From: Streptomyces sp. NBC_01551
Lineage (GTDB): Bacteria; Actinomycetota; Actinomycetes; Streptomycetales; Streptomycetaceae
NCBI RefSeq assembly: GCF_026339935.1
Contig: NZ_JAPEPX010000001.1
Location: 3,238,001 to 3,302,000 of the forward strand
Direction: 5' to 3'
DNA length: 64,000 nt
The notes below the pieces were generated by a model. The model was not told the DNA's origin, did no database searches, and saw only the letters and a list, made by a program, of their open reading frames with translations. Positions 25,124 through 33,978 of the stretch are shown here, in pieces (position 1 is the first letter of the stretch; every line of letters begins with the position of its first letter). The translations under genes and the position numbers were made by a program.

Positions 25124-26698
25124 ATGGTGGCGGTACCGGAGCAGCGTGTGGCGGAGCCGGACGTGGCGGTGGGCGGGACGACGGGTCCGGCCGGTCCGGC
25201 CGGTCCGGCGGGCGCGACGGTCCTGACGGCCGCCGCCCTGGGTCTGACGCCGGGCGGGACGGCCCCGGCGGCCGCCGCGGCGGTGGCCCCGGCGGTGGCC
25301 CCGGCGCCGGCCGGCGGGCGGATACCCGCCGTTGCCGGGTTCGCCCCCCGGGCCGTCTCGGGCTCGCCGCGGGCCGCCGGCAAGGCCCTGCGCGACCGCG
25401 TACCGCGCGCGGTACACGCGCGCTTCGAGGCGCCCGCCGGGCGCCCGGACGCCGTGCGGGCGGTCGAGGAGTCCAACGTCGGCCGGGTTCCCGAGCTGGC
25501 GCCGATCCGGGTGGGCCGGATGGCCGCGAACCCGTTCGCGTTCCTGCGCGGGGCGGCCGGGCTGATGGCGCACGACCTGTCCGGCGGGCCGGTGACCGGG
25601 GTGGGCGCGCAGATCTGCGGTGACGCGCACGCGGCGAACTTCGGCCTGTACGGGGACGCGCGCGGCCGACTCGTCATCGACCTGAACGACTTCGACGAGA
25701 CCGTCTTCGGCCCGTGGGAATGGGACGTGAAGCGGCTGGCGACCTCGCTGGTGCTGGCCGGGCGGGTGGCGGGCGCGGACGAGGACACCTGCCGGGCGGC
25801 GGCGCTGGACGCGGTCGGCGCCTACCGGCGCACCATGCGGCTGCTGGCCAAGCTGCCGGCGCTCGACGCGTGGAACGCGATCGCGGACGAGGAGCTCGTC
25901 TCGCACACCGATGCCCGGGACCTGCTGGGCACGCTGGAGCGGGTCTCGGAGAAGGCCCGCAACAACACCTCCGCCCGGTTCGCCGCCAAGTCCACCGAGG
26001 CGGGCGACGACGGTGTACGGCGGTTCGTGGACGCCCTGCCGGTGCTGCGCCGGGTCGGCGACGGCGAGGCGGCGGCCGTGGCGGCCTCGCTGGGCCCGTA
26101 CCTGGAGACCCTGCAGGGGGACCGGCTGCCGCTGCTGGCCCGGTACGCGATCCACGACGTGGCCTTCCGGGTGGTGGGCACCGGGAGCGTGGGCACCCGC
26201 TCGTACGTCGTGCTGCTGCTGGACCACCGGGGCGAGCCGCTGGTCCTCCAGGTGAAGGAGGCGCGGCCCTCGGTGCTGCTGCCGTACCTGCCGGCGCTGG
26301 GCTTCACGTCCGCTCCGGAGGAGCACGAGGGGCGGCGGGTGGTGGCCGGCCAGAAGCGGATGCAGGTCGTCTCGGACATCCTGCTGGGCTGGACCACGGT
26401 GGAGGGGCGGCCGTACCAGGTCCGCCAGTTCCGCAACCGCAAGGGCAGTGTGGACCCGGCGGCGCTGGCCCCCGACCAGATCGACGACTACGGGCGGATG
26501 ACCGGCGCGCTGCTGGCGCGGGCGCACGCGCACAGCGCCGATCCGCGGGTGCTGGCCGGGTACTGCGGCAAGAACGACGAGCTGGACGAGGCGATGGCCA
26601 CGTTCGCCGTGGCCTACGCGGATCGCAGCGAGGCCGACCACGCGGATCTGGTGGCGGCGGTGCGCAGCGGGCGGATCGCGGCGGAGGCCGGGGTCTGA
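25124..26698 (+). CDS. DUF2252 family protein (kinase-like fold)
   Basis: About 524 residues from ATG 25124 (GGGGG upstream). The frame is open further back to 25004, but codons upstream of 25124 (ACA, GTA, CGA) are atypical and overlap the regulator gene. Residues 1-75 are a Gly-Pro-Ala-rich low-complexity leader. The DUF2252 domain follows (FAFLRGAAGLMAHDL, QICGDAHAANFGLYG, IDLNDFDETVFGPWEWDVKRLA). GDAHAANFG and DLNDFDE resemble the catalytic-loop and metal-binding motifs of aminoglycoside-phosphotransferase-like kinases, hinting at phosphotransfer. No substrate is known. A parS palindrome follows directly after the stop. Confidence 0.87.
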   Translation: MVAVPEQRVAEPDVAVGGTTGPAGPAGPAGATVLTAAALGLTPGGTAPAAAAAVAPAVAPAPAGGRIPAVAGFAPRAVSGSPRAAGKALRDRVPRAVHARFEAPAGRPDAVRAVEESNVGRVPELAPIRVGRMAANPFAFLRGAAGLMAHDLSGGPVTGVGAQICGDAHAANFGLYGDARGRLVIDLNDFDETVFGPWEWDVKRLATSLVLAGRVAGADEDTCRAAALDAVGAYRRTMRLLAKLPALDAWNAIADEELVSHTDARDLLGTLERVSEKARNNTSARFAAKSTEAGDDGVRRFVDALPVLRRVGDGEAAAVAASLGPYLETLQGDRLPLLARYAIHDVAFRVVGTGSVGTRSYVVLLLDHRGEPLVLQVKEARPSVLLPYLPALGFTSAPEEHEGRRVVAGQKRMQVVSDILLGWTTVEGRPYQVRQFRNRKGSVDPAALAPDQIDDYGRMTGALLARAHAHSADPRVLAGYCGKNDELDEAMATFAVAYADRSEADHADLVAAVRSGRIAAEAGV

Positions 26699-26712
26699 GC
26701 AGGTCTCGGTCT

Positions 26713-26744
26713 CGGGTCGATGTTTCACGTGAAACATCGACCCG
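26713..26744. promoter_or_regulatory. parS site inside a perfect 32-bp palindrome
   Basis: The 16-bp consensus TGTTTCACGTGAAACA lies at 26721-26736 and the dyad symmetry continues outward (CGGGTCGA / TCGACCCG) to a perfect 32-base palindrome. It fills the gap between the DUF2252 stop and the next start, so it could also fold as a hairpin terminator in RNA. Confidence 0.92.
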
Positions 26745-26770
26745 GGCGGGACCGGCCTTAGGCTGGCCGG

Positions 26771-27613
26771 GTGAGCGAGCAGCAGACTGAGCAGACAGTC
26801 CCCGGCGAGTCCGGCGAGCCGGGGGATTCCGGCGCCGAGCGCCCCGAGGCGCGCCTGGAGCGGGCCGTGCGGGCCGCGGAGCAGGCGCTGATCGAGTTCG
26901 AGATCGCGGTGGAGACCTTCCGGGTGGAGGTGGAGAACTTCTCCCGGCTGCACCACCAGAAGCTCGGCCCGATGTACTCGCGGCTCGACGAGCTGGACGC
27001 GCTGATCGCGGAGGCGAAGGCGGCGCGCAGCGGTGATCCGGAGGATCTGCGGCGGGCCCGTGAGGCGCGCTCGCTGGTGATGCCGATGCCGGGGGTGGAC
27101 GAGCTGTTCCACGACTGGCTCGACTCCGACGGGATCTCCGACGACGCGGGCGCGATGCTCACGGAGCGGCCCGTGCGGCCGCCGGAGCGGGTGCGGCCGT
27201 CGGAAGAGGTGCGCAGGCTCTTCCGCGAGCTGGTCCGCCAGGCGCACCCGGACCTCGCCCAGGACGAGGCGGAGCGGACGCGGCGCGACGCGTTCATCGC
27301 GCGGGTCAACGCGGCGTACGGGCGGGGTGACGAGGGGCTGCTGCGCGAGCTGGCGGAGGAGTGGGCGGCCGGTCCCGCGCCGGAGGCGGCGGGGCCGAGC
27401 GAGAGCGAGGAGCTGTACGCGCGGCTGGAGTGGCTCTCGCGGCGCAAGGAGCTGCTGGCGATGGTCGCCAAGGAGCTGGAGGACAGCGCGATCGGGTCGA
27501 TGCTGCGGATGGCGCCGGAGGATCCGGACCGGCTGCTGGAGGAGATCGCGGAGGAGTTGCTGGCGCGGGTCTCCGAGCGGGAAGCCGAGCTGGCGGGGTT
27601 GGGCGGGGCCTGA
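26771..27613 (+). CDS. J-domain-like protein
   Basis: A 280-residue cytosolic protein beginning at GTG. An acidic, helical N-terminal half with coiled-coil character (EFEIAVETFRVEVENFSRLHHQKLGPMYSRLDELDALIAEAKAAR) is followed by a J-domain-like segment near residues 140-195 (VRRLFRELVRQAHPDLAQDEAERTRR...), with the HPD tripeptide needed to stimulate Hsp70 ATPase. The C-terminal 80 residues are again helical and acidic. There is no G/F region or zinc domain, so it would be a type III co-chaperone. Its DnaK partner and clients are unknown. Confidence 0.82.
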   Translation: MSEQQTEQTVPGESGEPGDSGAERPEARLERAVRAAEQALIEFEIAVETFRVEVENFSRLHHQKLGPMYSRLDELDALIAEAKAARSGDPEDLRRAREARSLVMPMPGVDELFHDWLDSDGISDDAGAMLTERPVRPPERVRPSEEVRRLFRELVRQAHPDLAQDEAERTRRDAFIARVNAAYGRGDEGLLRELAEEWAAGPAPEAAGPSESEELYARLEWLSRRKELLAMVAKELEDSAIGSMLRMAPEDPDRLLEEIAEELLARVSEREAELAGLGGA

Positions 27614-27639
27614 CCCTGCCGGGGGCTGTGCGGGGTGTC

Positions 27640-27740
27640 CGTGCGGCGCCGCCGCGCCGGCGGCCCGGGCTGCGCCCGGCTTTCCGGGACTCCGCCCCGG
27701 ACTCCGCGCCTCAAACGCCGGCGCGGCTGGATTTGGCCCG
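27640..27740. repeat. Streptomyces intergenic repeat element, copy 1
   Basis: GC-rich spacer with self-complementary GCCCGG/CCGGGC-type blocks, ending in CCTCAAACGCCGGCGCGGCT (27709-27728). The same CTCAAACGCCGG core recurs at 35310, 49100, 49171 and 49254, always outside genes. I see no gene in 27614-27819. Confidence 0.75.
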
Positions 27741-27819
27741 GGGCTGGATTCGGTCGGGTTCGGTGGGGGTGCGGTTCGGATAGGTTGGGGGTCTGATCTG
27801 CGATGAGAGAAGGCGACGT

Positions 27820-28164
27820 ATGAACTTCGGACCGCTTCCCTCGGTGGACGCCGCCGCGGTGCCCTCCGAAGGCTTTGTCCTGGACGTCCGTGAGGATGAC
27901 GAATGGGCGGCCGGGCACGTGGAGGGTGCGCTGCACATCCCGATGAGCGACTTCGTGGCCCGCTTCGGCGAGCTGACGGAGGCCATCGAGGACGGCCGCC
28001 GGGTCCACGTCATGTGCCGGGTCGGCGGGCGTTCCGCGCAGGTGACCCAGTACCTGGTGCGCCAGGAGATCGACGCCGTCAACATCGACGGCGGGATGCA
28101 GGCGTGGGCGGGCGTCGGGCGCCCGATGGTGACCGACAGCGGGAACCCGGCCTTCGTGCTGTAG
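27820..28164 (+). CDS. rhodanese-like domain protein
   Basis: A 114-residue single-domain rhodanese (sulfurtransferase fold). Characteristic blocks are LDVREDDEWAAGHVEGALHIP near the N-terminus, the active-site loop with Cys66 in CRVGGRSA, and NIDGGMQAW. The small loop fits sulfur-transfer rather than phosphatase-type rhodaneses. GAAGGCGACGT lies before the ATG. The facing acyl-CoA dehydrogenase gene ends six bases away. Confidence 0.94.
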   Translation: MNFGPLPSVDAAAVPSEGFVLDVREDDEWAAGHVEGALHIPMSDFVARFGELTEAIEDGRRVHVMCRVGGRSAQVTQYLVRQEIDAVNIDGGMQAWAGVGRPMVTDSGNPAFVL

Positions 28165-28170
28165 GACCCG

Positions 28171-29313
28171 TTACGCGAGGGGGTGGGCGGCCAGGAGGTC
28201 GCCCAGGGCCTCCTCGTGTGCCGCGGCGGGGCCGAGCTGGAGCTCCAGTTGCTTGGCCCAGGCGTGGTAGCGGTGCAGCGGGTAGTCGGTGTCGGCGCCG
28301 AAGCCGCCGTGCAGGTGCTGGGCGGTCTGCACGACCCGGCGTACCCCCTCCGAGGCCCAGATCTTGGCGACCGCGACGTCGCCCGCGCTCGGCAGCGGTC
28401 CGCCGGCGCCGCCCGTCGCGGCGTCCAGCCGCCACGCGGCCTGCCAGAGGGTGACCTCCATGGCGCGCAGGTCGATGTAGCGGTCGGCGGCCTGGACGGC
28501 GACGGCCTGGAAGGTGGCCACGGGGAAGCCGAACTGCTCGCGCTTGCCGGTGTATTGGCTCGTCATGGCGAGCACGCTCTCGCCGAGGCCCAGGGCCAGG
28601 GCGCAGGTCCCGGTGGCGAGAACCTGGCGGAGCCGGTCCCAGGCGCCGGGGGTGTCGATGAGGTGGGTGGCGGGCACCCGTACGCCGTCCAGGGTGAGTT
28701 CGGCGAGCCGCTCCCCGCTGGTGGAGTACTGGTCGGCGAGGGAGAGCCCCGCCGCGGTCCGCGGGATCAGCGCGAGGACGGCGTCCCCTTCGCCGGTGTG
28801 GGCGGGTACGGCGATCCAGTCGGCGCTGTGGGCCCAGGGGACGGAGGTCTGGACGCCGTCCAGGGTCCAGTGCGCTTCGTCGCGGCGGGCGACGACGGCG
28901 AGTTCGGCCGGGTCGTGGCCGGTGCGGCCGTGGGCGGCGGCGGTGAGGACGAGGGCGCCGCGCCCGGCGCCGGGCAGCAGGGCGGTGGCCAGCTCGGGGC
29001 TGCCGTGGGCCTGGACGGACATGGCGGTGGCGCAGTGCTCCAGCAGCGGCACCCGGGCCAGTACCTTCGCGGCCTCGCGCAGGACCAGGCACAGGGCGAT
29101 GGCGTCGAGCCCGGCCCCGCCGTGTTCCTCGGCGAGGACCAGGCTCAGCAGGTCGGAGCCGGCCAGCTTGGCCCACAGGGGCCGGTCGAACTCGTCGGCG
29201 ACGGCCCCCGGACTGAGCGCGGGGCTGGGCACGCTGTCGGGCGCGACATCCGCGAAGACGGCCTTGGCCGCCTCGACGGCGGCCTGCTGTTCCTCGGTGA
29301 AGGTGAAGTCCAC
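28171..29313 (-). CDS. acyl-CoA dehydrogenase family protein
   Basis: A 380-residue flavoprotein family member. GTG 29313 has GGGAGGAC upstream; the in-frame ATG at 29367 would precede that site. The order is typical: helical N-terminal domain (FTEEQQAAVEAAKAVFADV, GGAGLDAIALCLVLREAAK), a beta-barrel middle (LDGVQTSVPWAHSADWIAVPA) and a helical C-terminal domain ending QHLHGGFGADTDYPLHRYHAWAKQ. The family-standard catalytic Glu is not obvious at its usual place, so the substrate and even activity are uncertain. It lies next to the paa genes on the same strand, so a role in aromatic or fatty acyl-CoA breakdown is plausible. Confidence 0.88.
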   Translation of the reverse strand: MDFTFTEEQQAAVEAAKAVFADVAPDSVPSPALSPGAVADEFDRPLWAKLAGSDLLSLVLAEEHGGAGLDAIALCLVLREAAKVLARVPLLEHCATAMSVQAHGSPELATALLPGAGRGALVLTAAAHGRTGHDPAELAVVARRDEAHWTLDGVQTSVPWAHSADWIAVPAHTGEGDAVLALIPRTAAGLSLADQYSTSGERLAELTLDGVRVPATHLIDTPGAWDRLRQVLATGTCALALGLGESVLAMTSQYTGKREQFGFPVATFQAVAVQAADRYIDLRAMEVTLWQAAWRLDAATGGAGGPLPSAGDVAVAKIWASEGVRRVVQTAQHLHGGFGADTDYPLHRYHAWAKQLELQLGPAAAHEEALGDLLAAHPLA

Positions 29314-29445
29314 TGCCTGTCCTCCCGCGTGCACCGGATCCCGGATCCCGTTCGGATGTCCGCTCACATCTGACGGAGCGTCAAGATAGAGCAGGTTCCC
29401 GGAATTGCCCAGTGCGCGGGGCCCGCGGGCAGCGGACGGCGGGGC

Positions 29446-30591
29446 TCAGCGGTCGAAGTCGATCTCCACTTCCTCCGTCACCGGGTGCGACTGGCAGGCC
29501 AGCACGAACCCGGCCTCCGTCTCCTCGGTCTCCAGCGCGAAGTTGCGGTCCATCCGGACCTCGCCCGTGACCACGAACGCCCGGCAGGTGCCGCACACCC
29601 CGCCCTTGCAGGCGTACGGGGCGTCCGCGCGGTTGCGCAGCACGGCGTCCAGCAGGGACTCCCCCTCGCGCACCGGCCAGGTGCCCGAGCGGCCGTCGAG
29701 CCTGGCGGTGACCCGCGCGCGGGCGCTGGCGTCCGAGTCGGCGGCGGGGGCCGGCGGCGCGGTGTCCTCGACGTGGAAGATCTCCTCGTGGACCCGGGAC
29801 CGGACGACGCCGAGGGCGCCCAGGGCCCGCTCGGCGCCCTGCACCAGCCCGTACGGGCCGCACAGGAACCAGCCGGTCACCTCCTCGACCGGCACCAGCG
29901 CGGGCAGCAGCGCCGTCAGCCGGGCCTCGTCGAGGCGCCCGGACGGCAGCCCGGCCTCCTGCTCCTCGCGGGAGAGCACCGTGACGAGCTGGAAGCGGTC
30001 CGGGTAGCGGTCCTTGAGGTCGGCGACCTCCTCCAGGAACATCGTCGAGGCCGCGCTGCGGTCGCTGCGCACCAGGCAGAACCGGGCCTCGGGCCGGGCC
30101 CGCAGCAAGGTGGCGGCGATGGACAGCACCGGGGTGATCCCGCTGCCGCCGACGATCGCCGCGTAGTGCCCGGTGGCCGGGGCGGCGGCCGGGTCCAGTA
30201 CGAACCGCCCGGCCGGGACCATCACGTCCAGCACGTCCCCGGCGGCGATCTCCTTGTGCGCGAACGTGGAGAACTCGCCGCCCTCCACCAGCCGCACGCC
30301 GACCCGCAGCAGGGCCGGGCCCGGGCCGAACGGGTCCGGGGCGGGCGAGCAGATCGAGTAGGTGCGGCGGATCTCCTGGCCCCCGGGGGCGGTCCGGCGC
30401 AGGGTGAGGTGCTGGCCGGGCGCGTGCAGGTACTCGGCGCGCAGCTTCTCGGGGACGTCCAGGGTCAGGGCCACCGAGTCGTCGGTGAGGCGGTCGACCG
30501 CCGCCACGGTGAGCGGGTGGAACGCGCCGTGGCGTGCGGGGCGGGGGTTCACCAGCGCGGCTGACGGCGCGGACGGCGAGGTCGCAGCCAT
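29446..30591 (-). CDS. paaE: phenylacetyl-CoA epoxidase reductase subunit PaaE
   Basis: A 381-residue NADPH-dependent reductase that feeds electrons to PaaABC. Modules in order: FAD-binding barrel with RRTYSICS (about 75-85), NAD(P)-binding domain with VGGSGITPVLS (about 145-160), and a C-terminal plant-type 2Fe-2S ferredoxin with CKGGVCGTC and a distal Cys in LACQSHP. Its ATG abuts the paaD stop. It is the last gene of the paaABCDE operon; an acyl-CoA dehydrogenase gene follows at 29313. Confidence 0.96.
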   Translation of the reverse strand: MAATSPSAPSAALVNPRPARHGAFHPLTVAAVDRLTDDSVALTLDVPEKLRAEYLHAPGQHLTLRRTAPGGQEIRRTYSICSPAPDPFGPGPALLRVGVRLVEGGEFSTFAHKEIAAGDVLDVMVPAGRFVLDPAAAPATGHYAAIVGGSGITPVLSIAATLLRARPEARFCLVRSDRSAASTMFLEEVADLKDRYPDRFQLVTVLSREEQEAGLPSGRLDEARLTALLPALVPVEEVTGWFLCGPYGLVQGAERALGALGVVRSRVHEEIFHVEDTAPPAPAADSDASARARVTARLDGRSGTWPVREGESLLDAVLRNRADAPYACKGGVCGTCRAFVVTGEVRMDRNFALETEETEAGFVLACQSHPVTEEVEIDFDR

Positions 30592-31101
30592 CTACAGCTC
30601 CTTGAAGTGGTCGAACGGTTCGCGGCAGGCGACGCAGCGGCGCAGCGCCTTGCAGGCGGTGGAGGAGAACCGGCTGAGCAGCTCGGTGTCGGTCGATCCG
30701 CAGTGGGGGCAGCGGACCGACAGGGTCAGTGAGACCGGTCCGCCGGCCGTGTGCGGGCGCGGCGGGGCGATGCCGAACTCGGCTAGTTTGCGGCGGCCTT
30801 CGGCGCTGATGTCGTCGGTGGACCAGGCGGGCGAGAGCACGGTGGTGACCCGCACCTCGGGTATGCCGTGCGCGGTCAGCGCCCGCTCGATGTCGGCGGA
30901 CATGGCCTCGATGGCCGGGCAGCCCGTGTACGTGGGGGTGAGGGTGACCTCGGCGTGCCCGTCCTCGTGCATCCTCACTCCGCGCATCACGCCGAGCTCG
31001 GCGAGGGTGAGCACGGGCAGCTCCGGGTCGGGGACGGAGCCGGCGATCGCGGCCAGCTCCGCCTCCAGGCGGGTCATGCCCGTGTCGGCGGCGGTCACCA
31101 T
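30592..31101 (-). CDS. paaD: phenylacetate degradation protein PaaD (metal-sulfur cluster assembly type)
   Basis: A 169-residue DUF59/MIP18-family protein needed for maturation of the epoxidase system. The N-terminal DUF59 domain includes DPELPVLTLAELGVMRGV and TPTYTGCPAIEAM with the conserved Cys. The C-terminal zinc-ribbon-like region has CPHCGS, CKALRRC and CVACREPFDHFKE. ATG overlaps the paaC stop (ATGGTGA), suggesting coupled translation. Confidence 0.95.
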   Translation of the reverse strand: MVTAADTGMTRLEAELAAIAGSVPDPELPVLTLAELGVMRGVRMHEDGHAEVTLTPTYTGCPAIEAMSADIERALTAHGIPEVRVTTVLSPAWSTDDISAEGRRKLAEFGIAPPRPHTAGGPVSLTLSVRCPHCGSTDTELLSRFSSTACKALRRCVACREPFDHFKEL

Positions 31102-31829
31102 GACGCCCCCGGGTGGCTGCGGTGCAGGTGCTGCATCTCGGCGAGCATCCGCCCGAACGGCTCGGTGTGCAGGCCCTGGCGGCCCGCGCCGGCCGCCCAG
31201 GCCCCGGTGCGGGGCCCCTCGGGCAGCGTGAGCCCGGCCCGGTCCAGTACGCCGGTCAGCGAGGCCAGCCAGCGCTGCTCCAGGGCGGCCCAGTCCACCT
31301 CGACCCCGTCCACGGGCTGGAACATCTCGCCGGTGAACTTCCACAGCGCGTCCAGGGCGGCGCGCATCCGGCGCCGGCTCTCCTGCGTGCCGTCGCCGAG
31401 CCGCAGGGTCCACTGCTCGGCGTGGTCGCGGTGGTACGCGGTCTCCTTGACGGCCTTCGCGGCGAGCGGGGCGAACGGACCGTCCCCGGAGGCGAGTTCC
31501 GCGTAGAGCTCGTGCTGGTAGAAGGAGAAGTACAGCTGGCGCGCGATGGTGTGCGCGAAGTCGCCGCCGGGCTGCTCGACCAGCTGGAGGTTGCGGAAGG
31601 CGCGCTCCTCGCGCAGGAACGCCAGCTCGTCCTCGTCACCCACGAGGGAGAGCAGGACGCGGGCCTGGCCGAGCAGGTCGAGCGCGATGTTGGCGAGCGC
31701 GACCTCCTCCTCCAGGACGGGCGCGTGCCCGGCCCACTCGCCGAGGCGGTGGGACAGGATCAGGGCGTCGTCCCCGAGGGCGAGGGCGGCCGCCGTACGG
31801 ACGACATCGGTGCCGGAGGTGCTGGTCAC
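31095..31829 (-). CDS. paaC: phenylacetyl-CoA epoxidase structural subunit PaaC
   Basis: A 244-residue ferritin-like helical protein that forms the stable core with PaaA. GTG 31829 overlaps the paaB stop. Family blocks are GDDALILSHRLGEWAGHAPVLEE, DLLGQARVLLSLVG, RQLYFSFYQHELYAEL and VKETAYHRDHAEQWTLRLGDGT. It keeps some ligand-like Glu/His residues, but the diiron centre belongs to PaaA. Confidence 0.96.
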   Translation of the reverse strand: MTSTSGTDVVRTAAALALGDDALILSHRLGEWAGHAPVLEEEVALANIALDLLGQARVLLSLVGDEDELAFLREERAFRNLQLVEQPGGDFAHTIARQLYFSFYQHELYAELASGDGPFAPLAAKAVKETAYHRDHAEQWTLRLGDGTQESRRRMRAALDALWKFTGEMFQPVDGVEVDWAALEQRWLASLTGVLDRAGLTLPEGPRTGAWAAGAGRQGLHTEPFGRMLAEMQHLHRSHPGASW

Positions 31830-32110
31830 AGGTGGCTCACCCCCTCCGGGATGTCGTAGAAGGTGGGGTGCCGGTACGGCTTGTCGGCGGACGGGGCGAA
31901 GAACGGGTCCCGCTCGTCGGGCGAGGACGCGGTGATCTCGGTGGAGGGCACGACCCAGATCGAGACGCCCTCGTTGCGCCGGGTGTAGAGATCGCGGGCG
32001 TTGCGCAGGGCCATCTCCGCGTCGGGGGCGTGCAGGCTTCCCGCGTGCGTGTGCGAGAGGCCGCGCCGCGAGCGCACGAACACCTCCCACAGGGGCCAGT
32101 TCTGCGTCAT
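31826..32110 (-). CDS. paaB: phenylacetyl-CoA epoxidase subunit PaaB
   Basis: A 94-residue subunit of standard length. Recognisable stretch: [22 protein letters not shown]...[22 protein letters not shown]. It bridges PaaAC heterodimers in the complex. Four-base overlap with paaA upstream (ATGA). Confidence 0.96.
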   Translation of the reverse strand: MTQNWPLWEVFVRSRRGLSHTHAGSLHAPDAEMALRNARDLYTRRNEGVSIWVVPSTEITASSPDERDPFFAPSADKPYRHPTFYDIPEGVSHL

Positions 32111-33159
32111 ACCCGTGCCTCACTTTCGGTTCGTTCGTGCTTGCGCGCATAGGCCGTGGCGGCGTCCCGCACCCAGGCGCCTTCCTCATGGGCGGTGCGC
32201 CGCTGGTTGATGCGCTGTTCGTTGCACGGGCCGTTGCCCTTGAGGACGTTCCAGAACTCGGCCCAGTCGATGGCGCCGAAGTCGTGGTGCCCGCGCTCCT
32301 CGTTCCACTTCAGGTCGGGGTCGGGCAGGGTCAGGCCCAGTGCCTCGGCCTGCGGGACGGCGATGTCCACGAAGCGCTGGCGCAGCTCGTCGTTGGAGTG
32401 CCGCTTGATCCGCCAGGCCATCGACTGCGCCGAGTGCGCCGATTCGTCGTCCGGCGGGCCGAACATCATCAGCGAGGGCCACCACCAGCGGTCGACCGCG
32501 TCCTGCGCCATGGCGTGCTGCGCCTCGGTGCCCTTGGAGAGGGCCATGAGGAGCTCGAAGCCCTGGCGCTGGTGGAAGGACTCCTCCTTGCAGATCCGGA
32601 CCATGGCGCGGGCGTACGGGCCGTAGGAGCAGCGGCAGATCGGCACCTGGTTGGTGATCGCCGCGCCGTCCACGAGCCAGCCGATCGCGCCGACGTCGGC
32701 CCAGGTCAGCGTGGGGTAGTTGAAGATCGAGGAGTACTTCTGCTTACCGGAGTGGAGCTTGTCGAGCAGCTCGTCACGGCTGGTGCCGAGGGTTTCGGCG
32801 GCACTGTAGAGGTAGAGGCCGTGGCCGGCCTCGTCCTGCACCTTGGCCATCAGGATCGCCTTGCGGCGCAGCGAGGGCGCGCGCGTGATCCAGTTGGCCT
32901 CGGGCTGCATGCCGATGATCTCGGAGTGGGCGTGCTGGGCCATCTGCCGGACCAGCGAGGCCCGGTACTCGTCCGGCATCCAGTCACGCGGTTCCACGCG
33001 CTCGTCGGCCGCCACGGCCGCGTCGAAGGCCGCGGCGAGCTGGGCGCCGAGGTCCTGTCCGGCGGCCTCGGGCATGCCGAGGTCCTGCACGCCGGACTGC
33101 CCGGCGCCTGTCCCGGGGGCCGCGTTCGGCCCCGTCTCCGGGGTCACTGCCACCATCAC
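32107..33159 (-). CDS. paaA: phenylacetyl-CoA epoxidase catalytic subunit PaaA
   Basis: A 350-residue diiron oxygenase subunit that epoxidises the aromatic ring of phenylacetyl-CoA. The N-terminal 35 residues are a variable Gly/Ala-rich leader. Diiron ligand regions are visible: [18 protein letters not shown] and [17 protein letters not shown]. Other conserved blocks include [17 protein letters not shown] and [16 protein letters not shown] precedes the GTG-ATG start pair; either codon could be used. First gene of the operon; an operator-like palindrome sits 44 bases upstream. Confidence 0.97.
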   Translation of the reverse strand: MMVAVTPETGPNAAPGTGAGQSGVQDLGMPEAAGQDLGAQLAAAFDAAVAADERVEPRDWMPDEYRASLVRQMAQHAHSEIIGMQPEANWITRAPSLRRKAILMAKVQDEAGHGLYLYSAAETLGTSRDELLDKLHSGKQKYSSIFNYPTLTWADVGAIGWLVDGAAITNQVPICRCSYGPYARAMVRICKEESFHQRQGFELLMALSKGTEAQHAMAQDAVDRWWWPSLMMFGPPDDESAHSAQSMAWRIKRHSNDELRQRFVDIAVPQAEALGLTLPDPDLKWNEERGHHDFGAIDWAEFWNVLKGNGPCNEQRINQRRTAHEEGAWVRDAATAYARKHERTESEARV

Positions 33160-33202
33160 GGCCCCCTGTCAGAGCGTGTCGTCCGTCCGCCGGTCCAGCC
33201 GA

Positions 33203-33218
33203 CCGACCGATCGTTCGG
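33203..33218. promoter_or_regulatory. TetR-type operator candidate, copy 1 (upstream of paaA)
   Basis: CCGACCGATCGTTCGG; its reverse complement CCGAACGATCGGTCGG is identical to the copy at 38189 and differs at two positions from that at 41026. Imperfect dyad CCGA-CGnnCG-TCGG. It lies between paaA and the divergent DUF5819 gene. Confidence 0.75.
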
Positions 33219-33303
33219 TTCATCCTCTTCAATGGTGAGACGGCGGCCCGTAGGGTGTCAACCTCTGTGGTCAACCCTGTGGACACCGGATGATCGGGGC
33301 AGG

Positions 33304-33978
33304 ATGGATTCGAACGAGCGCGAGCGTGCGGAAGGGGCCCCTCCGGCGGATGTCGCGCCGTCGCCCCGGGCGCCCGGGATCGCTGGTCTGTCCACCCCGT
33401 ACCGGGTCGTCACCGCGCTGGCACTGGGCGCCGTGGCGGTCGCCGCCTGCTGGCACCTGGCGCTGGTGTTCCTGCACGTCGCCCCGTCGAACACGCTGAG
33501 CAAGCGGCACGCCGGGATGATCGACGGCTGGGTCTACCCCGAATTCGAACAGAACTGGAAGCTCTTCGCCCCCAACCCGCTCCAGCAGAACATCGCCGTC
33601 GAGGCCCGCGCCCAGGTACGGACGGAGGCCGGAAAGCTGGTCACCGGCACCTGGCGCGACCTGTCCGCCGAGGACGGCGCGGCGATCCGGCACAGCCTGC
33701 TGCCGAGCCACACGGAGCAGAACGAGCTCCGGCGGGCCTGGGACTTCTACACCGGCTCCCACGACGAGGACGAGAAGCCGGGCGGCGAGCGCGGCGAGCT
33801 GTCGGAGCAGTACCTGCGGCGGATCGCGGTGGACCGGCTGGCCCCCGTGCACACGGAGGGCCGGATCGTACGGATCCAGCTGCGCTCGGCGACCCGGGCG
33901 GTGCCCGCTCCGTCGTGGTCGACGGAGCGGACCGACACGCAGACCTATTACCGGGAGCTGCCGTGGTGGACGGTGTGA
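33304..33978 (+). CDS. DUF5819 family membrane protein
   Basis: A 224-residue protein. A disordered N-terminus of about 35 residues precedes one membrane helix (about 42-62, VVTALALGAVAVAACWHLALVF). The outside region includes the family-like FEQNWKLFAPNPLQQNI. It is paired with a downstream HTTM membrane protein whose start overlaps its stop. Similar pairs occur in many actinobacteria; function unknown. Confidence 0.82.
   Translation: MDSNERERAEGAPPADVAPSPRAPGIAGLSTPYRVVTALALGAVAVAACWHLALVFLHVAPSNTLSKRHAGMIDGWVYPEFEQNWKLFAPNPLQQNIAVEARAQVRTEAGKLVTGTWRDLSAEDGAAIRHSLLPSHTEQNELRRAWDFYTGSHDEDEKPGGERGELSEQYLRRIAVDRLAPVHTEGRIVRIQLRSATRAVPAPSWSTERTDTQTYYRELPWWTV

Noticed and set aside
33241..33300. 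TGTGGACAC and nearby GTGTCAAC sequences as DnaA boxes or an operator
   Set aside because: Only 8 of 9 bases match the DnaA box and the inverted arms are too uneven to call.
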